Position numbers and translations under genes: made by a program
Part shown: positions 9,015 through 19,350 of the stretch, piece after piece
How the letters are laid out: the number at the start of each line of letters is the position of its first letter
Position numbering within the stretch: position 1 is the first letter of the stretch
NCBI RefSeq assembly: GCF_001507545.1
Contig: NZ_LQBP01000002.1
Span: 124,001 to 188,000, forward strand
Direction of reading: 5' to 3'
Source of the DNA: Ruegeria profundi
GTDB lineage: Bacteria; Pseudomonadota; Alphaproteobacteria; Rhodobacterales; Rhodobacteraceae
Length of the DNA: 64,000 nucleotides
The notes under the pieces: model-generated
The model's database searches: none
The model's input: the letters and a program-made list of their open reading frames with translations, nothing else
Told to the model about the DNA's origin: nothing

Positions 9015-9897
9015 CACCAGCGCCTACTCCGCCCACGAACAGCTTGTTCGCGACGCCCGCGCGCGGCCCGAACTTTGGCGCCTTGCGGTGGGATTGGCCG
9101 TAGTCGTTGTACTGTATGTGGCGCTCAATTCTATCCTGTTTGCGGCCATCGGCAACATGTTGCAACCGAGTCAGGCCGAGACCCTGCTGCGCGGCTCCTC
9201 AAGCCTTGCAACCCTGGTTCTGCTGCTAAGTTTCGGGTTCCTGACGCTGGGCGTCGGATTGGCGGCGCGCCAAATGCAAAAAAGGTCATTGATCGGGATT
9301 TTAGGCCCGCGCGATCTGTGCCTTCAACAGTTCTGGCGCGTTCTCAGGGCCTTGGTGATTCTTGGGTTGGTGTTGATGGCCCTGCCACCCTATGGGATGG
9401 GTGAACCGCTGACGCAAAACCTGTCCTTTTCAAAATGGCTCTTGTTGCTACCGCTATCGCTGTTTGCGGTGCTGATCCAGACCAGTGCCGAAGAAATACT
9501 GTTTCGCGGCTATCTACAGCAATCCCTTGCGGCGCGGTTTAGGTCTCCGGTGATTTGGATAGGTGTCCCTTCGGTTTTGTTTGCCGCGGGGCATTATGCG
9601 CCAGGTGTGAGTGGTGAAAACGCGCTGCTGGTCGCGCTCTGGGCGTGTATTTTTGGCGTTCTGGCAGCAGACCTGACTGCAAGGGCAGGGACGCTCGGAC
9701 CCGCTATCGCGATGCATTTCCTGAATAATACCGTCGCGCTGGTGTTTATCTCGTTGCCCGAAACCCTCAGTGGCCTGGCCCTGTACCTGTTGCCCTACGA
9801 TATGTCCGGGACCGGCATGCTGCGCCAATGGCTGCTGGTGGATTTCGTTGTGATGATCGTAAGTTGGCTGACTGCGCGTCTCGCGCTCAGGCGTTGA
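9007..9897 (+). CDS. CPBP family intramembrane glutamic endopeptidase (CAAX protease-like)
   Basis: A 296-residue membrane protein with about 7-8 hydrophobic segments. The abortive-infection/CPBP protease motif EEILFRGYLQQ (EExxxR type), a second motif around FAAGHYAPG, and the late HFLNNTVAL (catalytic-site His/Asn) are all present, so the intramembrane protease site looks intact. CPBP proteins cleave membrane substrates or act in maturation and export of peptides; the substrate is unknown. The start at 9007 lies within the end of the ABC/cNMP gene (8-base overlap), so the two are probably translationally coupled and may work together in the membrane (inference). An in-frame upstream ATG (8866) inside the previous gene is unlikely. 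Confidence 0.88.
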   Translation: MRDTSAYSAHEQLVRDARARPELWRLAVGLAVVVVLYVALNSILFAAIGNMLQPSQAETLLRGSSSLATLVLLLSFGFLTLGVGLAARQMQKRSLIGILGPRDLCLQQFWRVLRALVILGLVLMALPPYGMGEPLTQNLSFSKWLLLLPLSLFAVLIQTSAEEILFRGYLQQSLAARFRSPVIWIGVPSVLFAAGHYAPGVSGENALLVALWACIFGVLAADLTARAGTLGPAIAMHFLNNTVALVFISLPETLSGLALYLLPYDMSGTGMLRQWLLVDFVVMIVSWLTARLALRR

Positions 9898-9955
9898 TTG
9901 CAATTCCTTCCCCAGCGTTTTATTTGACGTCAATGCCGCATAACAAGGTTCCGAC

Positions 9956-10885
9956 ATGAACTGGATCACAAACTACGTCCGCCCCCGGATCAACTCGATC
10001 TTCTCGCGCCGCGAAGTGCCCGAAAACCTATGGCACAAGTGCGACGAGTGCGGCACGATGCTGTTCCACCGCGAGTTGGCGGAAAATCAGAACGTCTGCA
10101 CACAGTGCGGTCACCATATGGCGATCACGCCGCGCGAGCGGTTCAGGCACCTGTTTGACGGCGGTATTTTCACCGAGGTCAACGTTCCTGCGCCGACGGC
10201 CGATCCGCTGCAGTTCCGGGATCAAAAGAAATACCCGGATCGCATGCGAGCCGCCCAGAAAAAGACCGGCGAGAAAGAAGCGATGCTTGTTGCCACCGGC
10301 GAAATCGGGCGCACCCCGATTGTGGCGGCGGCGCAGGATTTTTCGTTCATGGGCGGGTCGATGGGCATGTATGTCGGCAACGCGATTATCGCCGCCGCGC
10401 AAGAGGCGGTAAAGCTCAAACGCCCGTTGATCCTGTTCTCAGCCGCAGGTGGTGCGCGGATGCAGGAAGGTATCCTCAGCCTGATGCAGATGCCCCGGAC
10501 GACTGTGGCCGTTGAGATGCTGAAAGAGGCCAATCTTCCCTACATCGTCGTCCTGACCCACCCAACCACAGGCGGCGTGACTGCGTCTTATGCGATGCTG
10601 GGCGACGTACATATCTCGGAACCCAATGCGCTGATTTGCTTCGCCGGACCCCGCGTCATTGAGCAGACAATTCGCGAAAAACTGCCCGAAGGATTCCAGC
10701 GCGCCGAATACCTTCTGGATCATGGCATGCTGGACCGCGTAACCAAGCGGACCGAGATGCGCGATGAGTTGATAACCATCACGCGCATGCTGCTCAAACA
10801 GCCGCCTGCGGTCAAAGGCGATTTGCCTGCCCCGGCACCCGAAGACACCAAGGTCGAGGCGCCGGCCGAAGACGCAGCCGAATAA
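9956..10885 (+). CDS. accD: Acetyl-CoA carboxylase carboxyltransferase subunit beta
   Basis: A 309-residue subunit that, with AccA, transfers the carboxyl group from biotin carrier protein to acetyl-CoA, the first committed step of fatty-acid synthesis in the cytosol. The N-terminal zinc ribbon is visible as CDEC and CTQC (about residues 27-49), followed by the crotonase-type carboxyltransferase core ([35 protein letters not shown]). The C-terminal tail is Ala/Pro/Glu-rich. Its last base overlaps the first base of folC (TAATG), the usual accD-folC pairing. Confidence 0.97.
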   Translation: MNWITNYVRPRINSIFSRREVPENLWHKCDECGTMLFHRELAENQNVCTQCGHHMAITPRERFRHLFDGGIFTEVNVPAPTADPLQFRDQKKYPDRMRAAQKKTGEKEAMLVATGEIGRTPIVAAAQDFSFMGGSMGMYVGNAIIAAAQEAVKLKRPLILFSAAGGARMQEGILSLMQMPRTTVAVEMLKEANLPYIVVLTHPTTGGVTASYAMLGDVHISEPNALICFAGPRVIEQTIREKLPEGFQRAEYLLDHGMLDRVTKRTEMRDELITITRMLLKQPPAVKGDLPAPAPEDTKVEAPAEDAAE

Positions 10886-12159
10886 TGACTGGCCAGACAT
10901 CTGACCTCATCCTCGACAGGATGATGGCGCTGCACCCCAAGATCATTGATCTGACCTTAGATCGTGTTTGGCGTTTGCTTACGGCCCTTCACAATCCGCA
11001 GGACAGTCTGCCGCCCGTGATCCACATTGCCGGGACCAACGGCAAGGGTTCGACCCTGGCAATGATCCGCGCCGGGCTTGAGGGGGCAGGGCTGTCGGCC
11101 CATGCCTATACCTCGCCGCATCTTGCTCGGTTCCATGAACGCATCCGATTGGCGGGAAAGCTGATCTCGGAACCCGCCCTGACCGCCGTTCTGGATGAGT
11201 GCTACGCTGCCAATGATGGTGAGAACATCACCTATTTTGAGATTACAACCTGTGCGGCCCTGCTGGCCTTTGCCCGAGAGCGGGCGGACTACACGTTACT
11301 TGAGGTCGGTCTTGGCGGACGCCTGGACGCAACCAACGTTGTTCCTCAACCTGCCGTGACGGTAATTACCCCGGTCTCGATCGATCACGAGCAATTTCTT
11401 GGCAACTCTCTGGGAAAAATCGCAGCAGAAAAGGCGGGTATCATCAAACCCGGCGTTACCTGTGTCGTTGGCCCTCAAGAAGATGAAGCACTTGAGGTTA
11501 TCGAGTATACTGGCGCGCGTCTGGGGGCACCGTTGTTGATCCACGGGCAGCATTGGCATGTGCATGAAGAAAACGGGCGCTTGATCTATCAGGATGAGAC
11601 TGGCCTGCGCGATGTGCCAATGCCGAGCCTTCTGGGCACACACCAGATTCAAAACGCAGGCTCCGCGCTTGCTGTTCTGCGCTACCTGAACCTCGGCGAT
11701 GATGCCTACGAAGCCGCTGTTTCCAAGGCAGAATGGCCTGCGCGGATGCAACGCCTGAAAACCGGTCCGCTTATCGAGGCCGCACCGCAAGCCGAGTTGT
11801 GGCTGGACGGTGGCCACAATGCCGCCGCCGGTCTTGCTTTGGCAGACGTGCTGGCAAAATTACCCGAACGTCCAACGCATATGATCTGCGGAATGCTCAA
11901 CACCAAAGATGTGACCGGCTATCTGGCACCGCTAGCCAAACAGGCCGAAAGCCTGACTGCGGTCTCCATACCGGGTGAGGCAGCCACGCTGAGTGCGGAA
12001 GAGACCGCAGCTGCCGCTGCCAAGGTCAACCTGCCGGCAACAACCGCGGATAGCGTTACGGATGCGCTCAAGTCGATTGTTGCACAAAACCCGCAAGCCC
12101 GCGTTCTGATCTGCGGTTCGCTGTACCTTGCGGGCAATATCCTGCGCGAAAACGGCTGA
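10885..12159 (+). CDS. folC: Bifunctional folylpolyglutamate synthase / dihydrofolate synthase
   Basis: A 424-residue ATP-dependent Mur-ligase-family enzyme that adds glutamate to dihydropteroate and to reduced folates. The P-loop AGTNGKGS (near residue 50), TSPHLARFHERIR, the TYFEITT segment and VGLGGRLDATNVV are family motifs; DGGHNAAAG begins the C-terminal ligase domain. Length is normal for the family. It is coupled to accD by a 1-base overlap and followed by the convergent zapE gene 30 bases downstream. Confidence 0.96.
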   Translation: MTGQTSDLILDRMMALHPKIIDLTLDRVWRLLTALHNPQDSLPPVIHIAGTNGKGSTLAMIRAGLEGAGLSAHAYTSPHLARFHERIRLAGKLISEPALTAVLDECYAANDGENITYFEITTCAALLAFARERADYTLLEVGLGGRLDATNVVPQPAVTVITPVSIDHEQFLGNSLGKIAAEKAGIIKPGVTCVVGPQEDEALEVIEYTGARLGAPLLIHGQHWHVHEENGRLIYQDETGLRDVPMPSLLGTHQIQNAGSALAVLRYLNLGDDAYEAAVSKAEWPARMQRLKTGPLIEAAPQAELWLDGGHNAAAGLALADVLAKLPERPTHMICGMLNTKDVTGYLAPLAKQAESLTAVSIPGEAATLSAEETAAAAAKVNLPATTADSVTDALKSIVAQNPQARVLICGSLYLAGNILRENG

Positions 12160-12189
12160 ACCTATCGGTGGCGGAGCGGGGCAGATATC

Positions 12190-13248
12190 TTACTTTCCCC
12201 AATCCTGATCCTGCATTTCGCGCAAGCGCGAGGCGGTGCGCTCAAACTCGAACGTGCCTTCGCCTTCAACATAGAGCATTTCAGGCTGGGCAGCGGCAGA
12301 ACAAATGAGGCGCACCTTTGCCTCGTACAGGGCATCTATCAGCGTCACGAACCGCCTTGCCTCGTTGAAATTGTTGCGTGACAGGCGCGGGATATCCTCA
12401 AGCACCAGAACTTTTAGTATCTCTGCAATTGCCAAGTAATCTGCTGGCCCAAGCATCCTGCCGCAAAGATCATAGAACGATGCGCGGGCGACACCGTTTC
12501 GAAATGCGGGCAGCTCAACCGTCCGTCCCTTGACCTGCAACATCAAAGGCTCCGCCGTGCCGCCTGAAAGATCGTTCCATACGCTGCGAATGGCCTGCCG
12601 CGCTTCAGGCCCGATCGGAGTAAAGTAAACAGGCGCGCCCTTTAACCGGTTTTGCCTGTAATCAGTTGGCGAAACCAGTTCCCAAATCTGAAGCTGTTCC
12701 TTGATATGGGCGATGAAGGGCAAGAAAAGCTGGCGGTTCAGCCCGTCCTTGTACAGATCATCCGGGTGCCGGTTCGAGGTGGTTACAACAACCACGCCGC
12801 CCTCATGCAGCATGTCGAACAGACGTCCGACGATCATAGCATCGGTGATGTCGGTGATCTGCATTTCGTCAAAGGCCAGCAACTTGACCGATTTTACAAC
12901 CGTTTGTGCGACCGGGGCTAAAGCATCCTCGACCCCGTCTTGACGTGCCTTGTGCATGCCTGCGTGAATTTCCTGCATGAAAGCATGGAAATGCACCCGC
13001 CGGACTGGAACGTCATCCATCGCGTCAACGAACATGTCCATCAGCATGGATTTTCCGCGCCCCACACCCCCCCAAAGGTATAACCCCTTTGGCGGTGGCG
13101 GCGCCTTGCGAAAGAACCCTCGCTTGACCGGGGCCGACAGCTCTGCCCGGATACGCTCGAACTGGGGCAAGACAGCCTCTTGCGCATCATCCCGCGTCAG
13201 GGATCCTTCGGCAATGCGAGCGTCGTAAAGCGAAATCAAATCCGTCAT
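12190..13248 (-). CDS. zapE: Cell division ATPase ZapE (AFG1-like)
   Basis: A 352-residue AAA-type ATPase. ZapE/AFG1 proteins act near the Z ring under stress and, in mitochondria, in membrane protein quality control. Walker A is GGVGRGKSMLMDMF, Walker B is LLAFDEMQITDI, and HFHAFM plus TSNRHPDDLY are typical family stretches. I chose the ATG at 13248 (MTDLISLYDARIAEGSL) because family members begin at this motif; in-frame ATGs at 13293 and 13413 would lengthen it, the last of them running into the divergent MFS gene. Confidence 0.92.
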   Translation of the reverse strand: MTDLISLYDARIAEGSLTRDDAQEAVLPQFERIRAELSAPVKRGFFRKAPPPPKGLYLWGGVGRGKSMLMDMFVDAMDDVPVRRVHFHAFMQEIHAGMHKARQDGVEDALAPVAQTVVKSVKLLAFDEMQITDITDAMIVGRLFDMLHEGGVVVVTTSNRHPDDLYKDGLNRQLFLPFIAHIKEQLQIWELVSPTDYRQNRLKGAPVYFTPIGPEARQAIRSVWNDLSGGTAEPLMLQVKGRTVELPAFRNGVARASFYDLCGRMLGPADYLAIAEILKVLVLEDIPRLSRNNFNEARRFVTLIDALYEAKVRLICSAAAQPEMLYVEGEGTFEFERTASRLREMQDQDWGK

Positions 13249-13397
13249 GGGGCCGAGCCATACCGCCCGCGTTGCCCCTTGAAAAGCGGGCATTCTCACT
13301 GACACATCAAATTTCCTTATCCTTGACCTCAAATCTGTTGAATTGACCGGCAGTTCAATTTCGCTAACGTCCGTCGAAGCATAACTCCGGGGGCCCA

Positions 13398-14636
13398 ATG
13401 CCGCATACAGCACGCCTGCTGAACCCGATCCTGATCGTTGGATGTATCATCATAACGGTCAGCTTTGCCGTGCGCGCTTCGTTCGGGGTGTTCCAGATTC
13501 CGATTGCCAGCGAATTTGGTTGGCTCCGCACGGATTTCTCGCTGGCAATTGCAATTCAGAACCTGGCCTGGGGGATCGGCCAGCCAATCTTTGCTGCGAT
13601 TGCCGAGAAAATAGGTGACCGGAAAGCGATTATTCTGGGAGCTTTGACGTATGCTGCCGGCATGGTCTTGTCGGCCTGGTCGATCACACCGTTCGGGCAT
13701 CAGATGTATGCTTGGCTGGTCGGGTTCGGTATCGCGGGCACCGGCTTTGGCGTTGTGCTGGCCGTGGTCGGGCGCGCCTCGTCCGACAAGAACCGCTCAA
13801 TGTCCTTGGCGATTGTTACAGCGGCGGGAAGCTTTGGGCAGGTAATCGGTGCACCGACAGCCGAGTGGTTGCTGACCTTCCTGCCCTGGCAACAGGTTTT
13901 TATTGTCTTTGCTGTTGCGGTTCTGGCTCTGGTCCTGACGCTACCCTTCATGCGCGCGCCACAACCGGTCAGCAAAGCCGAGTTGGAAGAGAGCATGGGC
14001 CAGATCATAGGACGTGCCTTCCGCGACCCGTCTTATGCCATGATATTCCTTGGGTTCTTCAGCTGCGGATACCAATTGGCCTTCATAACCGCCCATTTTC
14101 CTGCCTTCGTGACCGAAATGTGCGGCCCCATCCAGCCCGGGGGCGTCCTGCATTCGCTGGGCATTACCACCACCTCTGCATTGGGTGCCGTGGCAATATC
14201 CTTGGTCGGCTTAGCAAATATCGGCGGCACCCTCTTGGCGGGCTGGGCCGGAAACCACTTCCCGAAGAAATACTTGTTGGCGGGGATCTACACGTGCCGA
14301 ACCTTTGCGGCAGCGATCTTCATCATCCTGCCAATCACACCGATGTCGGTTATCGTATTTTCGATCGTGATGGGGTCGCTCTGGCTGGCGACGGTGCCGC
14401 TGACCTCAGGCCTCGTCGCGCATCTTTATGGCCTGCGCTACATGGGAACGCTTTATGGGTTCATCTTTCTTAGCCATCAGATCGGAGGATTCCTTGGTGT
14501 CTGGCTTGGCGGGCGGATGTACGATATCTACGGCGACTACACGATGGTTTGGTGGATCGGTGTGGCCGTAGGTGCCTTTAGCGCCATTGTTCACCTTCCT
14601 ATTCGGGAAAATCGGACTGCTGCAATTCCCGCCTGA
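13398..14636 (+). CDS. MFS transporter, monocarboxylate/oxalate-like type
   Basis: A 412-residue, 12-helix major facilitator protein. FGVFQIPIASEFGW near the N-terminus and IAEKIGDRKAIILGAL (loop 2-3) resemble bacterial members related to monocarboxylate and oxalate/formate carriers, so an organic acid is the likeliest substrate; this is inference from sequence feel only. It is divergent from zapE with about 150 bases between the chosen starts, and converges on the HAD phosphatase gene with a single base between the stops. Confidence 0.85.
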   Translation: MPHTARLLNPILIVGCIIITVSFAVRASFGVFQIPIASEFGWLRTDFSLAIAIQNLAWGIGQPIFAAIAEKIGDRKAIILGALTYAAGMVLSAWSITPFGHQMYAWLVGFGIAGTGFGVVLAVVGRASSDKNRSMSLAIVTAAGSFGQVIGAPTAEWLLTFLPWQQVFIVFAVAVLALVLTLPFMRAPQPVSKAELEESMGQIIGRAFRDPSYAMIFLGFFSCGYQLAFITAHFPAFVTEMCGPIQPGGVLHSLGITTTSALGAVAISLVGLANIGGTLLAGWAGNHFPKKYLLAGIYTCRTFAAAIFIILPITPMSVIVFSIVMGSLWLATVPLTSGLVAHLYGLRYMGTLYGFIFLSHQIGGFLGVWLGGRMYDIYGDYTMVWWIGVAVGAFSAIVHLPIRENRTAAIPA

Positions 14637-14637
14637 C

Positions 14638-15258
14638 CTATCTGGCCTCTTCCGAAGTCAACAACCCCTCGACCACCAGCCGGTCCGCCCAGCCTTGCGG
14701 CCCTGTGAAGTGATGCGTTTGCCACCCCCGCTTGCGCGCGGTCTCGATGTTATCGATCCGATCATCCGCAAACAGCAACGCCTCGGGTGGCACACCGCAA
14801 TCGGCCTCGACCATCTCGTAAATCGGTGGATGCGGCTTCACCGTTTTCATTCGCCCCGAGACGTAGTGCCGGTCAAACTCGTTCAGGAACGGATAGATCG
14901 TGGTGGCGTAGTAAAAATTCTGTACGCCGAAATTGGTTAGTGCAAAAACGGGAATTTTCTTAGCACGCAAAGCGCGTTGGAGACGGACGGAGTGTGGGAT
15001 TTCCGGTGCGGCCAACTCGATCCACTTATCATGCCACATCCTGATCTCGTCGCGCCAGTCGGGGTATTTCTCGGCCCAGTTATAGATTGTGTCGGTGAAG
15101 TGATGGCCCTGATCGACCAAATCGTTCATCCCGTGCAGATCAACCTCTGCGAACATGGCGCGGCGACGCTCTGCGCCGATTACCTTGTCATAATAGCGTT
15201 CAGGCTGCCATTCGATCAGAACATTTCCGACATCGAAAATTACGGCTTCAATTGGCAT
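14638..15258 (-). CDS. HAD superfamily hydrolase, YihX-like phosphatase
   Basis: A 206-residue HAD-IA family protein. Motif I is IFDVGNVLIEW (nucleophile Asp near residue 8, DxGN form as in the sugar-phosphatase YihX), motif II is FALTNFG, motif III Lys lies in RMKTVKPHPPIYE, and motif IV is LLFADDRIDNIE. An alpha-helical cap lies between motifs I and II. YihX-like enzymes hydrolyse small sugar phosphates such as glucose-1-phosphate; the substrate here is unproven. Start 15258 has CAGGGGC upstream and places motif I at the very N-terminus. Confidence 0.88.
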   Translation of the reverse strand: MPIEAVIFDVGNVLIEWQPERYYDKVIGAERRRAMFAEVDLHGMNDLVDQGHHFTDTIYNWAEKYPDWRDEIRMWHDKWIELAAPEIPHSVRLQRALRAKKIPVFALTNFGVQNFYYATTIYPFLNEFDRHYVSGRMKTVKPHPPIYEMVEADCGVPPEALLFADDRIDNIETARKRGWQTHHFTGPQGWADRLVVEGLLTSEEAR

Positions 15259-15401
15259 GTAGCGCCCCTGTTCATTTACCTTTGCTCGCGCCGACTGAAC
15301 CAATCCGGGACTGGATTTACAAGACGGAACCGCAGCGCGCAGCGCTGCCTCGCCCAACGGGAGGCGATGCATCTTTGATGCGTCACCGACGGGCGGGAGT
15401 A

Positions 15402-15857
15402 CTACCCGCGCCGCGCCGCACGCAACTCGCGTTCCAACGCGTCCAGAAAGCGCGAGCGATCCGCCTTGCCAAAAGGTTTGCCGCCGCCACCGGACCCCAA
15501 GGGGTTGGCTGCGCGCAGGTCCGCCATCAGGTCACGCATGGCAAGCTGTTGGCCGATATTGGCGGCTGTAAACGCCTCACCATTCGGGCGCAGGACTCGT
15601 GCGCCTGCCTCAACACATTTCGCAGCCAATGGAATGTCCGAAGTGATCACCACATCGCCTTCCCCGCACCGCTCCGCGATCCATTTGTCCGCCTCGTCGG
15701 CACCCTCGGATACGACCACGACCTGCACCAGAGGGTTCGGTGATGGCCGCAACCCGCCGTTCGACACCAGCGCCATCGGCACCTTGTGTCGTGTGGCTAC
15801 CCGTTCGGCCTCGGCCTTGACGGGGCAGGCATCACCATCGACATACAGCGTGGTCAC
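15402..15857 (-). CDS. YaiI/YqxD family protein (DUF188)
   Basis: A 151-residue small cytosolic protein of the UPF0178/DUF188 family, related in fold to PIN/NYN nucleases but without an established function. It begins [13 protein letters not shown], with DGDACPVK the hallmark, and contains [11 protein letters not shown] and a Gly-rich [10 protein letters not shown] before a basic C-terminus. Its start overlaps the sthA stop (ATGA), so it is the last gene of the fghA-sthA operon. Confidence 0.93.
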   Translation of the reverse strand: MTTLYVDGDACPVKAEAERVATRHKVPMALVSNGGLRPSPNPLVQVVVVSEGADEADKWIAERCGEGDVVITSDIPLAAKCVEAGARVLRPNGEAFTAANIGQQLAMRDLMADLRAANPLGSGGGGKPFGKADRSRFLDALERELRAARRG

Positions 15858-17311
15858 GCCTTCTTTGCCTCTTTCTTTTCAGATTCAGCGGGCTTCTTGC
15901 GCACCTTGAACTCCTCGGGGATTGGCATTCGGTTGAACGCGTCCAAACCGGCGATCTTGTAGGCTTCGGCCAAGGTTGGATAGTTGAACGTATTCTGGAC
16001 GAAATAATCCACGGTGCCTTTGAGGTTCAGCACGGCCTGCGCAATATGGATAAGCTCTGTCGCGCCTTCACCAACAATTTGCACGCCCAGAACCCGGCGG
16101 GTTTTCAACGAGAACAGCATTTTCAGCATGCCGTGCTCCAACCCCATAATGTGACCGCGCGATGTCTCGCGAAAGCGCGCTACGCCAACCTCGTAGGGGA
16201 TGCCGCGCTCTTGCAGCTCTTCCTCTGACATGCCGCAGGTCGAAATCTCGGGCACCGAGTAAATGCCATAGGGATACCACGGGCTTTCTGGCAGCGTCGG
16301 CGTTTCCAAGGCGTGACAGGCAGCCACTCGCCCCTGTTGCAGCGACGTTGAGGCCAGCGAGGGATGCCCGATTACGTCCCCCGTCGCATAGATATGCGGC
16401 ACAGAGGTCTGATAGGTCTTGCGATCCACCTTGATCCGATTGCGGTGGTCCGTCTCAAGCCCGACCGCATCCAGATTAAGCGCCGAGGTTGCACCCATGC
16501 GTCCGGCTGCAAACAACAGCATTTCCGCCCGAACATGCCGCCCGTTGTCCAGGGTTACTTCGACATGATCGCCCGCATCGTCGATTTTTTCGACCGCCGA
16601 TCCCAACCGCAGATCGACACCGTTTTCGCGAATTTGATGGGTAAAATCGTGGATGAGCCGTTTGTCGATGAAATCCAGAAACGTTTCGCGCGGCTCGATC
16701 AGCGTCACCCGCACGTCCAGTGCCGAGAACATGGTGGCGTATTCCACCCCGATCACACCGGCCCCAATCACAACCAATGACCGCGGAATCTCCGCCATTT
16801 CTAGAAAATCGTCGCCGTCGACCACGGTCTTGCCGTTGAAAGGTACATAATCCGGCCGGTAGGTTTTGGTGCCCGTCGCGATCAGAAACTTGGCCGCCGT
16901 CAGGCGGGTTTTGTCCCCGGCATCGGTAGCCACCTCAACCTCATGCGGGCCAACAAATTTTGCTAGACCATTGAGGGTTTCCACGTGATTTCGGTTGAAC
17001 TGATGCTCCAGCACGTCGACCTCGTGGTCCAAAGTCATATGCAGACGCGCCTTGAGGTCTTCTGCCCGGATCTGATCCTTGACGCGATATGAGCGCCCAT
17101 AAAAGCTGCGCTCGCGCCAGCCGGACAGGTTAAGAACGGTTTCCCGCAGGGTCTTCGAAGGAATAGTGCCCGTGTGAACGGACACGCCGCCGAATCTGTC
17201 CTTACGGTCGATGACCAGAACGCGCCGTTTTAGCTTGCCCGCCTGTATCGCTGCGGAACGTCCCGACGGGCCCGACCCGATGATGATCAGGTCAAAGTCG
17301 TATTTGCTCAT
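15854..17311 (-). CDS. sthA: Si-specific NAD(P)(+) transhydrogenase (soluble)
   Basis: A 485-residue flavoprotein that balances NADPH and NADH in the cytosol. It has the FAD motif [13 protein letters not shown] and the NAD motif [33 protein letters not shown] replaces the redox-active CxxxxC of dihydrolipoamide dehydrogenase relatives, and this loss of both cysteines is diagnostic of Sth[12 protein letters not shown] and [14 protein letters not shown] follow, and a dimerisation domain completes it. The C-terminus is a Lys-rich tail. It starts 3 bases after fghA, so the NADH produced by glutathione-dependent formaldehyde oxidation could be matched with NADPH balance (inference). Confidence 0.93.
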   Translation of the reverse strand: MSKYDFDLIIIGSGPSGRSAAIQAGKLKRRVLVIDRKDRFGGVSVHTGTIPSKTLRETVLNLSGWRERSFYGRSYRVKDQIRAEDLKARLHMTLDHEVDVLEHQFNRNHVETLNGLAKFVGPHEVEVATDAGDKTRLTAAKFLIATGTKTYRPDYVPFNGKTVVDGDDFLEMAEIPRSLVVIGAGVIGVEYATMFSALDVRVTLIEPRETFLDFIDKRLIHDFTHQIRENGVDLRLGSAVEKIDDAGDHVEVTLDNGRHVRAEMLLFAAGRMGATSALNLDAVGLETDHRNRIKVDRKTYQTSVPHIYATGDVIGHPSLASTSLQQGRVAACHALETPTLPESPWYPYGIYSVPEISTCGMSEEELQERGIPYEVGVARFRETSRGHIMGLEHGMLKMLFSLKTRRVLGVQIVGEGATELIHIAQAVLNLKGTVDYFVQNTFNYPTLAEAYKIAGLDAFNRMPIPEEFKVRKKPAESEKKEAKKA

Positions 17312-17314
17312 CCG

Positions 17315-18148
17315 TTAATCCCCATACAGCGCTTCGGCGTGAAAGGTGATGTGGTCTTCCATGAAGGTCGACACGAAGAAATAGGAATGATCATACCCCG
17401 GCTGGAGGCGGTAAGTGGCCTGTTGGCGTCGTTCAGCGATTGCAGAAGCGAGCGCCTCGGGGCGCAGAAGGTCGATGAATTGATCATTCGCGCCAGTGTC
17501 GATCAGGATCGGGCCATCAAAACCCTTTTCTTTCATAAGTAGCGCGGCGTCATGCTTGGCCCATGCGGCCTCGTCATCACCCAGATAGGCGCTTAGCTGC
17601 TTGCGGCCCCAATCCGCGCGTGTCGGGTTCGAGATTGGGGCAAAGGCTGAAACGGATCGGAAACGCCCGGGCAGGTTCATCGCCAGCGTCAAGGCGCCAT
17701 GGCCACCCATCGAATGCCCGGTGATCGCCTGTCGATCCCCGTCGATGGGGAAGTTTTCCTTCAGAAAGCCGGGCAGTTCCTCGGCCACGTAATCCCACAT
17801 TTTGAAATGCGGCGCCCAGGGCGCTTGCGTCGCGTTGACATAAAACCCTGCACCCTGACCCAGATCGTAGTCTTCGTGATCCGCGACGCCTTCACCCCGC
17901 GGAGAGGTATCGGGAAACACAACGGCGATGCCTTGTTCTGCCGCCCAGGCCTGCGCACCTGCCTTGGTCATGGCGTTTTCATGGGTGCAGGTCAGACCGG
18001 ACAGATACCACAGCACAGGCACAGGGCCGTCCTTGGCCTCGGCGGGTAGAAACAGACCAAAGGTCATATCGCATTGGCAGGCTGAGGAGGCATGGCGGTA
18101 AACGCCCTGCACACCCCCGAAACAGGCGTTTTCAGAAAGGGTTTCCAT
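17315..18148 (-). CDS. fghA: S-formylglutathione hydrolase
   Basis: A 277-residue alpha/beta hydrolase of the esterase D family that releases formate and glutathione in formaldehyde detoxification. The nucleophile Ser is in GHSMGGHGAL, the acid Asp in DTGANDQFID and the catalytic His in GYDHSYFF. LSGLTCTHENAM and FPDTSPRGEG are family motifs. I use the ATG at 18148 (METLSENACFGG) because it matches the usual N-terminus; an upstream in-frame ATG exists at 18229. It heads the operon fghA-sthA-yaiI. The partner dehydrogenase gene is not in the window. Confidence 0.93.
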   Translation of the reverse strand: METLSENACFGGVQGVYRHASSACQCDMTFGLFLPAEAKDGPVPVLWYLSGLTCTHENAMTKAGAQAWAAEQGIAVVFPDTSPRGEGVADHEDYDLGQGAGFYVNATQAPWAPHFKMWDYVAEELPGFLKENFPIDGDRQAITGHSMGGHGALTLAMNLPGRFRSVSAFAPISNPTRADWGRKQLSAYLGDDEAAWAKHDAALLMKEKGFDGPILIDTGANDQFIDLLRPEALASAIAERRQQATYRLQPGYDHSYFFVSTFMEDHITFHAEALYGD

Positions 18149-18250
18149 CTGGCAAAATCCTTCACTTGGAGTTGCGACATGGCTAACGACCCGCGGGCGT
18201 GGCGTAAAGACCACCGTCCGCGGAGGCACATATTTTTTGACCGTCAGTCT

Positions 18251-19180
18251 TCAGAGTGCTGCGAGCCAGGCGATCACCACGGGTACGGTCAATATGCTGG
18301 CCGCGGTCGACAACAGAATTGCCGCGGATGCGCGGTGGGGGGCCACGCGGTAATGGGCGGCCAGCATATAGACATTGCCCGCAACCGGCAACGCGGCGGC
18401 AGCGATGGCGACCGAGGCTGGAAATGACGCAACCGGGATCAGCCAGATCAAGGCAATTGCGACACAGGCCGGATGAATGACCAGCTTGCAGAAGCTCAGC
18501 CACGCCGCGATCTGGACCCGTTCGGCGGATTTGGACGCCAGCGATGCCCCGATTGCGAACAATGCGCCGGGCGTTGCAGCCCCGCCCAGAAGGGTCAGAA
18601 AATCGTTCATCGGGTCAGGGACCGGGACCTGAAAGGCCGACCACAGCATGCCCGCAGAAATTGACACGATCATAGGGTTCTTCACCAATCCTAAGCCGAT
18701 AAGACGCAAAGTGGCGAGGCTTAGGCGACCGTCGCGACCGGCATGGATCAAGATCACGATGAGTGAGGAAAACACCACCAGGTCAACCGCCAATACCAGC
18801 ATGACGGGTCCGATGGCCGCTTCGGACAACAGCAGGGCCAGCATTGGCAGACCTAAAAAGCCAACGTTTCCAATCGCCGCGCATTGCGCCTCGACCGCCG
18901 CAGTGGGGATATCAAGCCCCCGAATCCACGCCACAAATGTGGCCAACAGGTAGACTGCCATGGTGCCCAGCAGATAGCCCAAAACCAGCCGGCCGTTGAA
19001 AATTTCGGCAAAAGGCAACGTTGCGGCAAAGCGGAACAGCATCGCTGACAATGCAAAATAGAAAACAAACTTGGTCAGATAAGCCGTCGCGTCTTCGGTA
19101 AAGAAGCGGCTGCGCCCGGCCCAGTACCCCAGGCCGATGATCGCAAAGAACGGAAGCGTGCGCAGAAAAATCTCGACCAT
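18251..19180 (-). CDS. AEC family (auxin efflux carrier-like) transporter
   Basis: A 309-residue membrane protein with about ten hydrophobic helices arranged as two five-helix repeats, typical of the AEC/PIN-like family that exports small organic acids. It begins VEIFLRTLPFFAIIGLGYWAGR, with a conserved IGNVGFLGLPM segment near residue 98 and LPVAGNVYMLAAHY near the end. Divergent from the TetR regulator at 19351, which may control it (inference from arrangement). Confidence 0.88.
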   Translation of the reverse strand: MVEIFLRTLPFFAIIGLGYWAGRSRFFTEDATAYLTKFVFYFALSAMLFRFAATLPFAEIFNGRLVLGYLLGTMAVYLLATFVAWIRGLDIPTAAVEAQCAAIGNVGFLGLPMLALLLSEAAIGPVMLVLAVDLVVFSSLIVILIHAGRDGRLSLATLRLIGLGLVKNPMIVSISAGMLWSAFQVPVPDPMNDFLTLLGGAATPGALFAIGASLASKSAERVQIAAWLSFCKLVIHPACVAIALIWLIPVASFPASVAIAAAALPVAGNVYMLAAHYRVAPHRASAAILLSTAASILTVPVVIAWLAAL

Positions 19181-19293
19181 GGGCAGAGTGTTAGCATTGT
19201 TTTGCCGCGCAGCAAATCACCTGAAATCAAAGCGCCCTATCGTAAAAACAATGAGTGATTATTAGCCATTTCCAAACAAAACTGCGCGAATCG

Positions 19294-19320
19294 TTGTATC
19301 TGAACTGATCGGTTTATAGT
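19294..19320 (+). promoter_or_regulatory. Weak promoter candidate for the TetR gene
   Basis: TATAGT (19315-19320) resembles a -10 box, with TTGTAT (19294-19299) as a poorly spaced -35 (15 bases). It lies about 30 bases before the TetR start. Only a tentative call. Confidence 0.3.
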
Positions 19321-19350
19321 TTGTTGGGATCAGCAACCCAAGGAGAGCCC

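Noticed and set aside
13712-14473. Second-frame open stretch of 253 codons inside the MFS gene
   Set aside because: The MFS frame gives 12 clear hydrophobic helices; this frame is Arg/His/Gly-rich noise.
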